Of a stretch of DNA of 64,000 nucleotides, positions 12,769 to 25,766 are shown one piece after another. The notes under the pieces are model-generated. The model was not told the DNA's origin and did no database searches. It saw only the letters and a list, made by a program, of their open reading frames with translations. This stretch comes from Siphonodentalium dalli (Eukaryota; Mollusca; Scaphopoda; Gadilida; Siphonodentaliidae), in the NCBI GenBank assembly GCA_032622095.1, contig CP136065.1, positions 248,621,474 through 248,685,473 of the forward strand, read 5' to 3'. The number at the start of each line of letters is the position of its first letter. The first letter of the stretch is position 1. Position numbers and translations under genes: made by a program.

Positions 12769-14399
12769 TATTAGCTACATTTAGCATTGGCGGGACATTG
12801 AATTATTGTTAATAGCATCGTATGCTGTTATTTATTTGTGTGCGGTTTATATTCCATAAACCGTCGTAGACATGAATCGTTCTGGTCGAAGAGAAAAAAA
12901 ACAAATATATGAACGCCATTCTTTCGCAGAACGCCAAAAATAAAACCGGCTATAAATGGTAGCTATATTATCTATATGTAGTGGACCATGACCATTCAGC
13001 CTGAAAACTGCACAAAGCTGGCATGGCTCATTTTTTTTACATTAAAATATGCTGAATAGTTTGGGCTATACTTTCCCCATTTTCAATTAAAACCCCATTT
13101 TGCAAGTTTGTCACAGTTAAAACGTTTTACATTACAACTGCCAGTATTTAGTTCTTGGAAATAAGTAGTGTATGTTTCCTGACTCATGGACGATGTGAAT
13201 TTACAACACTGAATAATATAGCATCATAAAAGCGTTTTTTCTCAGACTAAAACCACTATTGATCATTGTGCTACATGCGTGTCTGTGTTTGCCATATGTC
13301 TATCCTCTCGGTGTTTGGCTATTCAATATGCCTACCACAAAATATTGACGGGACAGTATGTCAAATAGCTTTTTTTAACTGAAAAATGCATTATTTGAGT
13401 TCGCAGTCATGTTTGTATTGTCACTGAGATACTATACCACATGTATCCACGAAAATAACTTATAAATCGACATGCTGAGCAAATTTGGGAGTCTGTTTAA
13501 TTTGAAAGTTTGAAAAAGTCGACAAAATCCGAGATATTTTGTCTTCAAACAACGTATTCTACAATGCCAAATTGTTACCAAGAAGTTCAACTTATAAATC
13601 AGACTTTACTGCATCTGACGTGATAAAAAAATCTGACCTTTTACAGCGTATTTGATCAATTATAATCTAAAACATACCTTGGTTGCGAAACCCGCCACGC
13701 AATATCACCACAGCCACCAGCCTATAGGGTTATCGGGCGTGATACTATAGTATGGTATACGTAACGTTGATGTTAGGATTAACCACTCATCGTCCATCTG
13801 TCTATCCGTATGTAGACATTTTACGCATGGTGCGATAACTCAAAACATTTTCTATCCCATCGGAACAAAATTTTGTACGCGTTTCTCATCCCAAAATGTA
13901 GGATGAGTTTGAAAATGGGTTTGATGTGATTTTTAAATAGAGGTACCGTATGGGCCTTTTTCGACATCGAATTCACGCATGCTACGATGACTCGAACATG
14001 TTTTTATCTGACTGGAACCAAATCTGTTATTTTGGTTTGTGATTTCGCAGCCCGAAATACAGATCAAGTTCGAATATGGGTTTGAGACAATTTTTTTTAC
14101 TGGTGTGATGACCCTTTTCGACTTACAATTATTCAGATGTGAGGTTCACTGATTAATACAGGCTTTTACTGTATAAGAGACAAGTGACAAGGCGAATTAT
14201 TCAACTAGGGTTATTTTTAGCTGTCATATGTTAGCCCTATTATAATCTGTAACTCATTGACATTCACAAACAAGAGCATTGCTAGGGCGTGGCAAAATAT
14301 GCCCTTTAGCCATTTTGAGTACTACTGCAAAATAAAATAATACTTTGAGCTTAAATTTGAAGAAAATATGATATACCCCTAATTTCAAAGCCAAATGCG

Positions 14400-14812
14400 G
14401 TCAAATTCTAAGTAAAAAAATGGCCGTAACTCATGTAAAAATAACTGGACGGAACCCATATTCGAACTTGGCCTGTATCTTCAGCTGGGAAATACGCATA
14501 CCAACTTTGGTTCAGATTAAATAATCCAAACTGGAGTTATCGGTCGGAAACCAAAAATGTTAACAGACAGTCAAATTCTAAGTCGAAAAAGGGCCATAAC
14601 TCATGGAAAAATAATTGGACGGAACCCATATTCGAACTTGGTCTGTATCTTCAGCTGGGAAATATACATACCAACTTTGGTTCAGATCGAAAAATCCAAA
14701 CTGAAGTTATCGATCGGAAACCAAAAATGTTAACGGACAGACAGACGGACTGACAGACTGACGGACAGACTGATTACATAATACGACCTTTTTCAAAAAA
14801 GGGCGTATAATG
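14400..14812. repeat. Duplicated dispersed-repeat module ending in a pyrimidine/purine hairpin
   Basis: A unit containing GGCCATAACTCATGGAAAAA and CCATATTCGAACTTGG is present twice (about 14420-14575 and 14590-14735). After it come GGACAGACAGACGGAC repeats and a TTTTTCAAAAAAGG end. The architecture matches the 12.2-kb repeat but the sequence differs. Confidence 0.7.
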
Positions 14813-16842
14813 AATGGACTCTCCCATTTCATTCTAAAAGTATAAATAGGAATAGTCCATTGTCCATTTGTATGGATGTTTTCAGAATATGAGCAGACAG
14901 AGCGAACCCACATTTAATGTAGTAGCGCACTATTTAAAATTCAAATTATTTGCAGTCTCACTGGGCCGATTTCCATAATACTTGGTATGGAGACTTAGTT
15001 TATAATTTGTTCATAGGGTCATGGTTGAGTGGACTTTAGGGGACAATGAGGGGTGAGAAGATTAACATTGAGGGCTACTGGTATGGGGTTTTCATGGATT
15101 TAATGTCGAGAACAGAAATCAATGCTTTTCTATGTATGAAACAAATCTAGTGAGTGCTATAGAGCATTTGGAAAGGGGGCTATCTTCAGTTTATCATGTC
15201 AGGGGCTTCAAGCGGTCCTAGTCAGAGGGCATTAAAAGGGTCAGATAACTCTAAATAAAATAAGAACTTAAAAAGTCCAGTCCAAGAAGGCAGATAAACA
15301 TTGTTAATACTTGATGTGGATTATTGTGGTGAACCAAAATTTCCAATTTGTTCATCCTGTCATGGTTCATTGAAATTTAGGGGGCATAGAAGATTAACAT
15401 TGATTTTAGCGTCCAAGCTACTTGTAAAACATTTTAATGTGTGAAATCATTCTATTGGCGGGGGTTACTTACTGTTTTTTTTAACTGTGGCAATCTGTAT
15501 TGAGTGTATCAAGGGGTCATAGGGAGCAGAATCCTCATGGCTGTACAAATATATGGATAATACTTTTTTATGGTCTAAACTATTTTATTGAGAGCTATAC
15601 AGAACACCAGGGTATGAACTGTGTTTATTTATCTCAGTTTATGGGTCCTATGGTATTCCAATGTAATTATATGTACACGCACATGGATTATTCCTTTAAT
15701 ATTGCAAGTAAGTGCAGATACTCTGTAACCTGTTAAAAAATGTGTCCTCTCCGATAATTCAAGGCAATTATATTTAACTATTGAGAAACACATGTTTTAG
15801 GAACAACACTTCCTTCAAACCCCTTGTAATCAGTGACATGATTATCAATAATCAAGAAATTCTTCAGATTGACAATTTACTCAGACAATTGCAGTTGAGC
15901 AGACCTGAATTGCCTCAATGAAAATAAATGAGATAACACATTAGTAGCTCAAATTGGACACAGCATGTTACATAAACTGTATTTTAATATAATATATTAT
16001 TACTACACCCCGTTCTCATTAACAGAATGGTTAAAGTTCAATATAAACCAATGTCTTCCAGAAAATCTCTGGGTTCTATGCTTGAATTCTCGGAGAGGAC
16101 ATTTTTTTTAACATTTAATGAGCTGCTGTACCAAATCGGGATGGTTCAGCCCACCAATTAAAGTTTATACACCCTCAATACTAGTGACAGTTTACCCACA
16201 ATACAAAATGATTTTCTCATCTCATTAATATTAGCAATTGACAAAGATTCTCGGAGAGGACAGATTTTAACGGAATTTATGTGCACATATTTTGGAGAAT
16301 TGAATATAATTTAAATAGACTTATACACAAAAAACGAATTTGACCATTAATCTTCCATACCATGAAATGTCCAATTGAACTATAATCATGATCCATGGTT
16401 CTTGTAAATTGTATTTATAAAAAGCTTTATTTTAGATTCACATGCTATAAATCATTTAACGGAATATCTCAATAACCTTCAAATTCATATATTATCAAAC
16501 TGAATGCACGATATCACTCAAAATTTTCACCACAAGATCAATCAGACATAAGCTAAAGGTTAAATGAGGACATTTTTGACAAACCAATAAATTAAAATAA
16601 ATATAAGGAACACAAAATCATCACAGCAATGATTGGCCACTCAAAATATGCCAAAATTGGTACCCATCGCCCTATAAAAAAAAAAATTCCAATATACCAG
16701 TGAAATTTTGTCTGCAGGTTGAGCTGTGCGTTATCACTATAGAAATATTATTAGGACACTCCAAACACAATGACAAATGCATCATTTTCCCTCCTATCTG
16801 AAAAATTCATTTTGTCAACCTTTAACGTGAAAGAGCCCACGT

Positions 16843-18019
16843 ACGGACTGACGGGCGGAGTTCATTCATAAATCACCCGCCAAATTTCGTTTGCGTGGGA
16901 TACTAAACATAAAGTCGAGTATACCTGAAGTTTTACTATATGACTGACGCCCAAAAGTGGATGCTGAATGACAAATACATGAACAAATGTAGCCCATGTT
17001 TTATAGAGCCCATATACAGAATGAGCAGGTGATGCCAGTGTCCTGGGCCCACAAACAAGGTACCCCGCCTTGCTCACCGGAAGCTTATATTATGCTAATG
17101 ATGAACAGACAGTCTGCCGTAGGAGCAGTTTTAGCCAGTCAAAAATAAAAAATAGTGTAATAAAACAAACACTCGTACCAGTGAGCCCCTAGCGATATCG
17201 ACGATAGCCGGTCGGCGGGGTGGAAGTGCGGCAATCGGAGAATACTTGGGATTTGCTGACTGGCGCCCAGAAGGAAGGGTCGGGGCGCGATCAAAGGCGT
17301 TCACAGCCAACCAGCCTCGCCCGATATTAATCTCACTTCGCCTCATATGACACCGTATCCGGCAACAACTCGCCCTGTAACTTATAATATATATTAGTCA
17401 AACGCTCTTTGTGTGACCTAGTGATCTCATATTGTTGATATACGCGCCCAAGTCCAGTATCTATATACACGTCCTCATACAATCGTACAGTGTTATTATC
17501 CTCTGCAACCAATGTATGTTATACAGTACTATAACCAATGTATGTTATACAGTACTATAACAATTGTATGCTATACAGTACTAAAACAAATGTCCACCCT
17601 CACAATATGAGAGATACTTTCTAGTTATGTAAAAATGTGGTTAAAAAAAATACCACTATTTTTAGGTAGGTCGATAGAGAATTTGACATGAAATGTTTGC
17701 AAAATACATACTGGCTTATCGAGCTTATACGCCCATCTATAGTGCATGCGGTCAGTCTATAGACTAACAACTGAAATCATTACTCTCTGCGAGAAAATAA
17801 ATCAAATATTTTTCATTGCAAAATGCATATATATTTGTTTTTATTTTTTGGTGGCCATTTGCAGAACTATTTTTTTAAATTGTTTTAATGTTTCAAAGAC
17901 CAAAACAAAATAAAACAACATAACTTTTATTCAACCACGTTTGCAATAATCTGGCAGACATAAATACTGATTCTTATCAGACATATATACTGTTGTTTTA
18001 TGATTTTTCCTCCAAACAA
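16843..18019. repeat. Gene-poor stretch with a 26-bp triplication near 17.5 kb
   Basis: Between 17510 and 17586 the unit CAATGTATGTTATACAGTAC is present three times. The 71-codon minus frame at 17131-17346 is locally GC-rich (proline- and arginine-rich), but I do not recognise it. Confidence 0.5.
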
Positions 18020-18508
18020 ATGTTGGAATTGACTTCTTGGCTGTACTTATGACCTTTATTAATGACTTGTTGGCTGTATTTCTGACCTTTATTATGACTT
18101 CTTGGGTGTACTTCTGACCTTTATTAATGACTTCTTGGCTGTACTTCTGACTTTTATTCATGACTTCTTGGCTGTATTTCAGACCTTTATTAATGACTTC
18201 TTGGCTGATGTACATCTGACCTTTATTGATGACTTCTTAGCTGATGTACATCTGACCTTTATTAATTTACATTCGATGTATAATGCTTTAAAATGACTTG
18301 TTAAATTGGAGCAATTCGACCTTTTTTAATTTACATTTGACCAGATTTGACATATTTTAATGACTTCTGCTAAGTTGAAATTGACTTTATTAATAACTTC
18401 TTGGTTGTACTTCTGACCTCTATTAATGACTTCTTGGCTGTACTTCTGACCTTTATTGATGACTTCTTGGCTGTACATCTGACCTTTATTAATTTACATT
18501 CGATGTCC
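18020..18508. repeat. 33-bp minisatellite, left part
   Basis: Units of about 33 bp read ATGACTTCTTGGCTGTACTT then CTGACCTTTATTA, with about 12 imperfect copies. The period is a multiple of three, so frames stay open on both strands; they are not evidence of a gene. The array resumes in degraded form at 20254-20420, after the inserted element. Confidence 0.85.
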
Positions 18509-20253
18509 AAGTGTCGGCGCACACGATCCCGATTGTGCCCGGTTAAATCCGGCTGCCGGATAAATCGGGGCCGATAAAATCGGGGGGTCAGCGCACACGA
18601 GTCGGATTTTCACTCCGGTCATATGCATGCTATGGTCACTGTAGTATATAGCCAAACTGGTGTGGTCAGCATATCTAGCCAGTTACTATAGCTAGTCATC
18701 AGGGACGTGGCTAGAGGGTCTCCGTTGGGGGGTATCCACCTTGGGAATTCCAATCGCACCCCTCCCCCCTTGAATCAAAATCACAAGTTTTGCATAATTC
18801 CATTTGCACCCCACCCCCTTGCACCTCAGTGCTCAAGCCTAATATGATATATGAATATAAACCATGGTTCTATATTCCCGGTATGAGAACATTCAGATAT
18901 TTTAACCTGAAAAATTGCATAAATCCTAACATCTAGTGGTCTAACTCCAGATAAATGCACATGCACGGCTACGGACAAGAAAGCAGGATACACCGGGCTG
19001 ACCATGGTTATTCGGCCCGATGTGAGAAAATTTGGAAAACTATACAAGAAAATCGCAAATCCTAGCATCTGGACTGGCCTCAACTGAAGCTTCCCTAGTG
19101 TTGGAAATTTCAAACCTCATACTCCCCCTCAGGTTGGAAATTTCTCCAACTGATGACCATTTCAGTCCACAAGTTTAACCAAAATTAGCAGTGTTGTGTT
19201 GGCCATGCATGGGGGAGGGACAATGACACACCGGGCCGACCATGGTTCGGCCCGGTGTGCGAAAATTTTGAAATCTGAACAAAAAAATCGCAAAATCCGA
19301 GCATTTAGACTAGCCTCAAGCCTTCCTAGAGTTGGAAATTTCAAACCTGATACCCCCACTTAGGTTGGAAAATTTCCAACATACTGATGACAATTCCAAT
19401 GACAATGTTTTCCAAATGTATGACAATATTGTTTAAAAAAAATTAACTAGCAGTTTTTGACTGGCCACGGGGGAGGGACCAGGATACAAGCTTTCCAAGT
19501 GTAGGAAATTCCGACCTGTCACCCCCCTGAGGTTGGAAAATGTTCAACTAATGACCATTTCAGTCCAAAGTTTTGACAAAAAATAGGAAAATATTGGTCC
19601 AAAAACAATTAATTCCCCAAATAAATTGTTTGAAAATCAAACTACAAGAACATTTTCAACCTATTGTTGGTGTGAAATTTCCAACTAATGTTTTGGCAGG
19701 TATGAAATTTCCAACTGTTGAAAAATTTGACCAAAGTTGGAGGTGAGACACCCCCAACCCCCCCCCCCCCCCCCTGTCGCCACGTCTCTGCTAGTCATGG
19801 TGGTTTATATAAATATGTATTTCTAAAGACTAATATTTATTAATAATAAACTAAATAAATTATATATTAATATTATTAATAATATATTGAGGTCACGAGG
19901 AATAGCCGTAAAATGGCGTAATAGATCTTTCAATAGCTGTCGCCCTCTTGTTGCGATTATTATACATGCATTCATTTTCTGCCACAGGTATACCAGCCGT
20001 TGTTCCTTGTCGATCGATCAGAATTCTTGATTTAATTTCGAATAGCGGTCGCCGCTAACTTTTCCGACATTTTGAATGAGGTTTTCGTCATGTGACAGGC
20101 AAAACACGCGCGTTGCCATCGTCACGAGCCGGATTTTCGTGATGAAATCAAACTCAGTTTGATCGGTCCGATTAAATCGGATCCCACAAAAACCGCTCCA
20201 AAGTTAGGCGCACGCGATCCCGGTTGTCAACCGGGATCGTGTGCGCCGACACT
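18509..20253. mobile_element. 1.75-kb terminal-inverted-repeat element interrupting the minisatellite
   Basis: The left end AGTGTCGGCGCACACGATCC is matched by the inverse GGATCGTGTGCGCCGACACT on the right. Near-end sequence is rich in CGGATTTAATCGG-like stems (AAATCCGGCTGCCGGATAAA on the left, CCGATTAAATCGGATCC on the right). The flank after the element, AATGCTTTAAAATGACTT, matches the uninterrupted array near 18281. No transposase frame is seen. Its own interior is split by a hAT-type element. Confidence 0.8.
18692..19798. mobile_element. Non-autonomous hAT-type element with 8-bp target duplication
   Basis: The target site CTAGTCAT is present at 18692-18699 and 19791-19798. The element (18700-19790, 1091 bp) starts CAGGGACGTGGC and ends GCCACGTCTCTG, a 12-bp inverted pair with one mismatch. 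An 8-bp duplication and a CAGGG-type end are hAT hallmarks. The interior has repeated GTTGGAAATTTC blocks, which may be subterminal transposase-binding motifs, and a C homopolymer near the right end. No transposase is encoded. Confidence 0.85.
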
Positions 20254-20420
20254 AATGCTTTAAAATGACTTTTGTTAAATTGGCGCAAATCGACCTTTTT
20301 AAATTTACATTTGACCACATTTGACATCTGTCAATTTTTTAATGACTTCTGTTAAGTTGAAATTGACTTATTGGCTTTATTTATTTTCGTTTGACGTCTA
20401 TTAAGTTGGAATTGACTTAG
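20254..20420. repeat. 33-bp minisatellite, right part after the insertion
   Basis: Degraded units (AATGACTT, TTGACATCTGTC, TTGAAATTGACTTATTGGC) continue the array broken at 18508. Confidence 0.6.
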
Positions 20421-20869
20421 TGATTATTAGTTAAAGATAAGGGCGGTGTTGGCGGTGGGTATGCTGTTAAAATATTCACCCTCGCCAAAAACCGCCATAA
20501 ACAGAAAGAATAGTAAAATATAGACAGACCTTGTTCTTATACCAATCAGAATTGTGGCATAAACAGTATGTTATTGTCAAATGTTTTTCCTTTGTTGTGT
20601 AAACAAATGTAAAAAACGTTACAGAACCTGACTTTTGTTTAGATCCGGATATGATAAACATAAAGAGCGTTATTTGTTACTGTTTTTCTTATATGGAAAT
20701 AATAAAGAGCGTTTATATCATTTGTGTGTGATTAGCCAACATAATTGCGCTGTGTTATGTAAACAGAAGCAAAACTTCTGTAACACCAACAGGCTCTGAC
20801 TTGTTTACGTTACATTGGAAGAAGAAGATGAAGCAACACTTTTAATTTGGATGTTTATTAAAAAAAAGT

Positions 20870-21510
20870 CACCACCACTTTTGAAATCAAAGATGGCTGC
20901 TGGCAGCCATATTTTAAAACTGATTTCGAGGGGAAAATCGATGGTTCCCATCAAAGGGTCACCCCGAAGATCCATATAAAGTTTGGTGACGATCGGACGA
21001 GAGATGTTACTGTCGCGATATTAACTACGATTCAACATGTTATGTTGACGACAGTTGGACTGAGTTTGTGATTTTAAATCATTCCAAATTCTGAATTCAA
21101 AACGTCAATGTGGAGCATCTACATATGTGTAAATCTAGGACCATCCTGTAATCCAATAAAAGTGTCAATGGCACTGAAGCTCAATTTGGATAGGGATTAT
21201 TATCATATGTCACATTTAATGGAGCGATAGGGAATGTAGAGAGTTCGTATGTCTATGTAATACTAAATACACAACGGATTTAGTCATACAAAGAATAAAA
21301 TCCAAGATGGATACTGGAAGCCAGAATTTGGGGAAAATGGTAAGCTCGATATCCCATCTAGAGGTCACTCCGAAGATCCATAAGAAGTTTGGTGACGATC
21401 AGATGAGAGATATGACCTGTATGGTGTGCTAAAGGAATTAGTCATACCAAGAATAAAATCCAAGATGGCTGCTGGCAACTTCAGACATATATGTGTAGAC
21501 CTGGGACCAT
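20870..21510. repeat. Dispersed repeat with AAGATGGCTGCTGGCAGCCAT module
   Basis: Three modules start near 20890, 21305 and 21460 with CAAGATGG(C/A)TGCTGG followed by a CCAT palindrome partner and text such as CCGAAGATCCATA and AAGTTTGGTGACGATC. They are related in style to the 36.6-kb array. No gene is supported. Confidence 0.65.
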
Positions 21511-22200
21511 CCTGTTATTTCAAAGTTTATTTTTCTCATACGAACTCAAATTAGAATTTGCAACTTAGAAAAAAATATTACGACTCCCGAGTTCAACCCA
21601 CAGGGAAAACAAGAGGGGGTCGTCCTGTTCACCCGGCGGCTATTGTTTCGGGTAGGTGTTGGGACAGGAACATCGGATTTCTTTGGACCCATACCGGAAA
21701 AAAAGCGGAGAAGATACCGACTCAATCGTGCATAAACTAGGAATTCCACTGAAGCCAAAACTTATCTTTCGCAGTCATCGAGTTGGCCCATTTAAAACAA
21801 GACAGCCAAAGAATGTGGGGTCGCTCACCAGACTGCAAAGACTGATAAGACTGGGGCTTTGGAGACCATAACAGTTAGAACTTTTCATAATCACTTTAAA
21901 AAAGTAGATCTAAACAGGATATGTAGATAGAGAGGCTTCATGTACCAGCTGTACGCTACTGATCACCCCCCCCCCCCCCTCCTCCAGCTCATGTCCCTTC
22001 CCGACCAGGCTCCAGACTCCCAAGACTTAGATTGGCAACTGTCATCTCAAACTTTCTCTATTGTTGGAAATTTCCAATCCCACAAGCACCTTTTTATAAA
22101 ACTATTTAGACATGTTTGAAGCCCAATTATCCGTGGACCCAAAAACAGCATATATGTATGTCAGATTAATCAGTCAAGTAGTTCAAAGGTAGATGTTTTA
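21511..22200. other. Stretch without a recognised gene
   Basis: Overlapping frames on both strands at 21546-21871 have no recognised domain. A C tract lies near 21966-21979, and a TTGTTGGAAATTTCC block near 22062 resembles the interior of the 18.7-kb hAT element, so a relic of that family may be here. Confidence 0.35.
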
Positions 22201-22239
22201 ATGAATTTTGTATTTTAATGATTTTATTAGACACAAAAG

Positions 22240-24335
22240 TGTCAAGTCCCCATAGCCCCGTCGTTTCTTAACAGGTTGTCTTATGTTAACAAATCTGAAT
22301 CTCAGTCACTAAAGGATCCTCCATACTATATGTAAGCTAAATAGTCCAACCTCTCTTGAGAAGACATTTTAAGTATTACTATAGAGGCATACAGTTATGT
22401 CTCGGGTCCCACCCTATATCTGATGGTAGATGAGAAGTCGTTTTTAAGAATTACCATGGAGGGCAAGAGTTATGGCCCTGGCTTCACAACCATTTGAAAG
22501 AGTGACCTCATTTGAACAAATCTGAATATGAATCACCTAGGGAAAATCCACACCAAATATGAACCCATTCAGTCTTATGATCTAGAGAAGATGTTCACAG
22601 AATTGTTGACAGATTGATGGACGGAGAGAAAGATGAACAGGTGACAGATGAGAAGTGATGACTATAGCTTCGTCTCAGGTGAGCTCAAAAATTACTATTC
22701 ATTGAACAAATCTGTAAATCACCTCCCCAACACTGTGGGGACATCCCTGCAAGAATATGACATTATCTTATTATTTGAACAAATCTGAATGTGAGTCACA
22801 TACAGGTAGGGAATTCATATAGATCTCGAGAAGAAAACAATTGTTGATGGATGGATGGACAGAACAATGGATGGAAGGACACTCCGACAGACCAACAGAT
22901 TTACTCCAATATACCCCCACACTTTTTTGTCCATAATAAGGTATAATGAGGTCACATAGCTAAGTGGTTAAGAAAATAATATTGGAACAGCCAAGTGTGA
23001 ATTTAGTGTGTCTGAGGTCCCAAAAGGGTGAATGTAGTGATGCTATTCTGTAAGGTAGGCTAGCATCACCAAATTCACCATCTGGGAACCCAATTTTACT
23101 TAGTCCTCAACTGCTATGGGAGACCTAGGGACAGACAGAAGTTCTCCAGCTGAAGTTGGTGACATTACTGACATATGACAGTATGCGCACCCATTTAACA
23201 CCTCAATTATGCATTTTAAAATCTGAACAGAAGGGAAAAGAGCTGCTAAAAATGTCAATTTGAGACTCTAGATACTTCCCAGAAGATGAAGCCTAAGCAG
23301 AATGAGGTCCTCATATGATGTATTTGGCGATGCTAGCCTCTGGGAACCTCATTCTACAAATGCCAGACACACTTAAAGCTCTGAGAAAATGAATTTAATC
23401 TGATATTAATGACCATTGTATTGTAAACAATGATGGTGCTACTGACAACTTCAGAAAACAAATATACAACACCATTAATCTCATTTAAATTATGAATGAC
23501 ATGAATACACTCCCTGTGGACTCTGCCTATAGCTACAGAAGTTCTCTTATCTACCTATCTGGCCCTGATTATAAACAACATGTGTCATGTCTGTCAGTTC
23601 AGAGCAGAGTTGGCTTGTAATGGGAATGCACAGATACTAGTATTAAAAGGAATTTACTGAACATTTCTGTACATCTGTCTGTTCATCTTTTCTCCCAAAC
23701 CCCTGATTTCAACCAAATTTAGTGGGGAGACTAGAGGTACCTAACCCCCCCCCCCCCCCCCCCCCCAGATGTAATGTCATAAGTTCTTCAAAATTTTAAT
23801 TAAATGTTTTTTATTTTATTTAAATAAAAAAAAAATTATTTAATAAAAAAGAATATTTATTAAAAATAAAATATATATAATTTATTTTTTTTGGTTAAAT
23901 TGAGCAATAAGTTAAATCTAAAACAAAAAAATCTTCAGATTTATGTCCATAGCCCCACCCACATTTGACCCAGTGACCTCATTTGAACAAATCTGAACCA
24001 CAGTCACCCAAGGTACCCTCATACAAAATATGAACCCAATCGGTCCAACAACTTCAGAAAAGAAGTCGTTTTAAGAATTACTATGTGGAAAAATAGTTAT
24101 GGTCCTGACATCAAAACTATTTGACTTGGTGACCTCATTTGAACAAATCTGAATAAGAGTCACCTAGGGAACATCCAAACCAAATATAAACCCAATCGGT
24201 TTGATGGTTTCAGAGGAGAAGTTGTTTAAAGAATTGTTGGCGGACGGACGGACGGACGGACGGACAGACGGACGGACGAGGAGTGATGACTATAGCTCCA
24301 CCGGAGACGTCGTCTCAGGTGAGCTAAAAACATGT
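22240..24335. repeat. Dispersed repeat family with GACCTCATTTGAACAAATCTGA and a GGAC-rich tail
   Basis: The phrase CCTCATTTGAACAAATCTGA recurs near 22507, 23971 and 24134, and the related TTATTTGAACAAATCTGAAT near 22770. Copies end in GGACGGACGGACGGACGGAC followed by a GATGACTATAGCTCCACCGG and GTCTCAGGTGAGCT tail (24240-24330; a shorter one near 22620-22690). A run of about 24 C lies near 23743-23766. No protein is supported. Confidence 0.7.
23008..23090. repeat. Hairpin of the GAGGTCCC...GGGTGAAT family
   Basis: GAGGTCCCAAAAGGGTGAAT is followed by GTAGTGATGCTA and its near-inverse TAGCATCACCAAATTCACC. Other members lie near 23300-23360, 57990-58080, 63410-63450 and 63680-63775. Confidence 0.7.
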
Positions 24336-24417
24336 AGACGTTACTAATAACCAGGGTGCTGTTCAAACCACTCCAGCTCAGTCAAGGCAAATTATATTCC
24401 GCCTACCATCATATCGT

Positions 24418-24654
24418 GTGAGAAAGTCTGTGTATGATGTGCGACGTGACCTGAAAACCCTCGGTGTTCCTGAATACCCGGGACCCCTCTTCATTAATGA
24501 GGACCTTACAAGAACTCGCGCCAAAAAAATTCAACGCGCACGGAAGCTAAAGCAGATTTTATATAGCATGAACTGCATGTCCCAATATATGCATTACAAA
24601 ATTGTACTACATGTATACTATACCAATGCATGTCTCGGTCGAAATGCCCTGTAA
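24418..24654 (+). pseudogene. LINE ORF1-like C-terminal fragment
   Basis: The frame reads SVYDVRRDLKTLGV, then GPLFINEDLTRTRAKKI and an arginine/lysine-rich tail. FINEDLTxxRxxxxxxAR is typical of the nucleic-acid chaperone (ORF1) end of L1-like and related invertebrate retroelements. About 55 codons look meaningful and the rest is read-through. No reverse transcriptase was found nearby, so this is a relic. The family was assigned from remembered motifs only. Confidence 0.5.
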
Positions 24655-24659
24655 TCCAC

Positions 24660-25730
24660 TTAACATGACCTGATTCGGAAGTATCAATCTGGTTTCATTC
24701 TGCGTGGTCGTCCGTGGTATTTGTGTTAAACTATCAAAACATCCTCAAGTGTCGCACCAATAATTACGCGTGACTCTCGTGCGCTTCTGTGTTATGCGAT
24801 TGAGGTCAATTTCATGATTCGGGTAAAGCCTGGCTTGGTTCAGTTACTGCACACATTTCGTGTCTGCTCATATTTGTAAGTATATCTTAAATCACACTGT
24901 ATAATTATATGACTACGTTTTTCTAGTACATTCATATAGCCCTTTTTAGGCATTATAATCATATACAAGCTATAGAAACTTGACCCGGTCTATGTCAATC
25001 ATCCGTAGGCCCAATCGTACTACATGTCAGTCCGTCCGTTTATCTGTCCTATTTTATATGACGTTTATTTCACTGAAAAATTACCCCTTATTCCGTTTCC
25101 TTTTACGTCCCCTTTCTTTCCTCTTATCACAATGATATCGAGTAGCGTTGATCAGTGTATCCTCAATATCAATCGAACCAATGAGTGCAGGTTGATTTAT
25201 CGTCCCTCGGATAATATCACGAGGTAAGACAAGATGTTGCTCCCACCCCTTCTAATTCTCGTATGTCACTTTTCCTATGCACCTCTCCCTCACAAAAACG
25301 AAGCCCTTTCTGGTACTTCGCTTCACTTCCCTCTTTCATTTTGGCTGATGTATGGTATACAATACCAATTAACTTGACAAACGTTCTTCCTTCCTGCACT
25401 CTATCCCCCTACCCCCTCCTTGGACACTATTTTTTTCGGATCTAACATGTTATCCCCGTCTGCTAAATATACCCTATATGGTATCTATTCTGATACCAAG
25501 GGTAAACTTCTTATTCCGAGGAAAAGACTTGATAAAAGCCTTTCAGGCTTGTTGTCTAATCCCCGTTTTTGAACATGTGTTGTAAATTATGTCAATTTGT
25601 TTGTATGTGTTAAATGTTCTGTTCGAAAATTAAATATTGTTTACACTAATACTCATATGTGAAGCGACAAATCATGGTAATACCTTCGATGTTGAAATAC
25701 TTGTAATTTTAAACAAATACACATGTTCCA
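24660..25730. other. Stretch without a recognised gene
   Basis: A short frame near 24679-24730 (KYQSGFILRGRPWYLC) could be a further fragment of the retroelement upstream. Otherwise there are only short, low-complexity frames before the first large minisatellite. Confidence 0.35.
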
Positions 25731-25766
25731 GACTGAATGTGCACCAAAGCACGACCCCCTGGGCAA

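Larger units (their letters stand above)
10284..13741. mobile_element. Nested 3.46-kb block with 34-bp perfect inverted ends
   Basis: CACGCCCGATAACCCTATAG continuing to 10317 has its reverse complement at 13708-13741. Imperfect similarity continues inward through GATATTGTGTGGCGG on the left and its inverse CCGCCACGCAATATC on the right. It lies wholly inside the 9489-16842 block, so it may be a later insertion. No protein was recognised. Confidence 0.55.
9489..16842. mobile_element. 7.35-kb block bounded by a 29-bp perfect inverted repeat
   Basis: ACGTGGGCTCTTTCACGTTA continuing to 9517 is matched in inverse orientation at 16814-16842 over 29 bp. Outside the ends the sequence looks like one interrupted dispersed repeat (GTTGTCACGT on the left, ACGTACGGACTG on the right). 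Inside, TTCTCGGAGAGGACA recurs near 10040, 16088 and 16250, and in inverse near 15747. No transposase frame was recognised, so if it is one transposon it is non-autonomous or decayed. Confidence 0.5.

Noticed and set aside
17131-17346. GC-rich minus-strand frame of 71 codons
   Set aside because: Locally unusual composition, but no recognised motif; it may be a transposon scrap.
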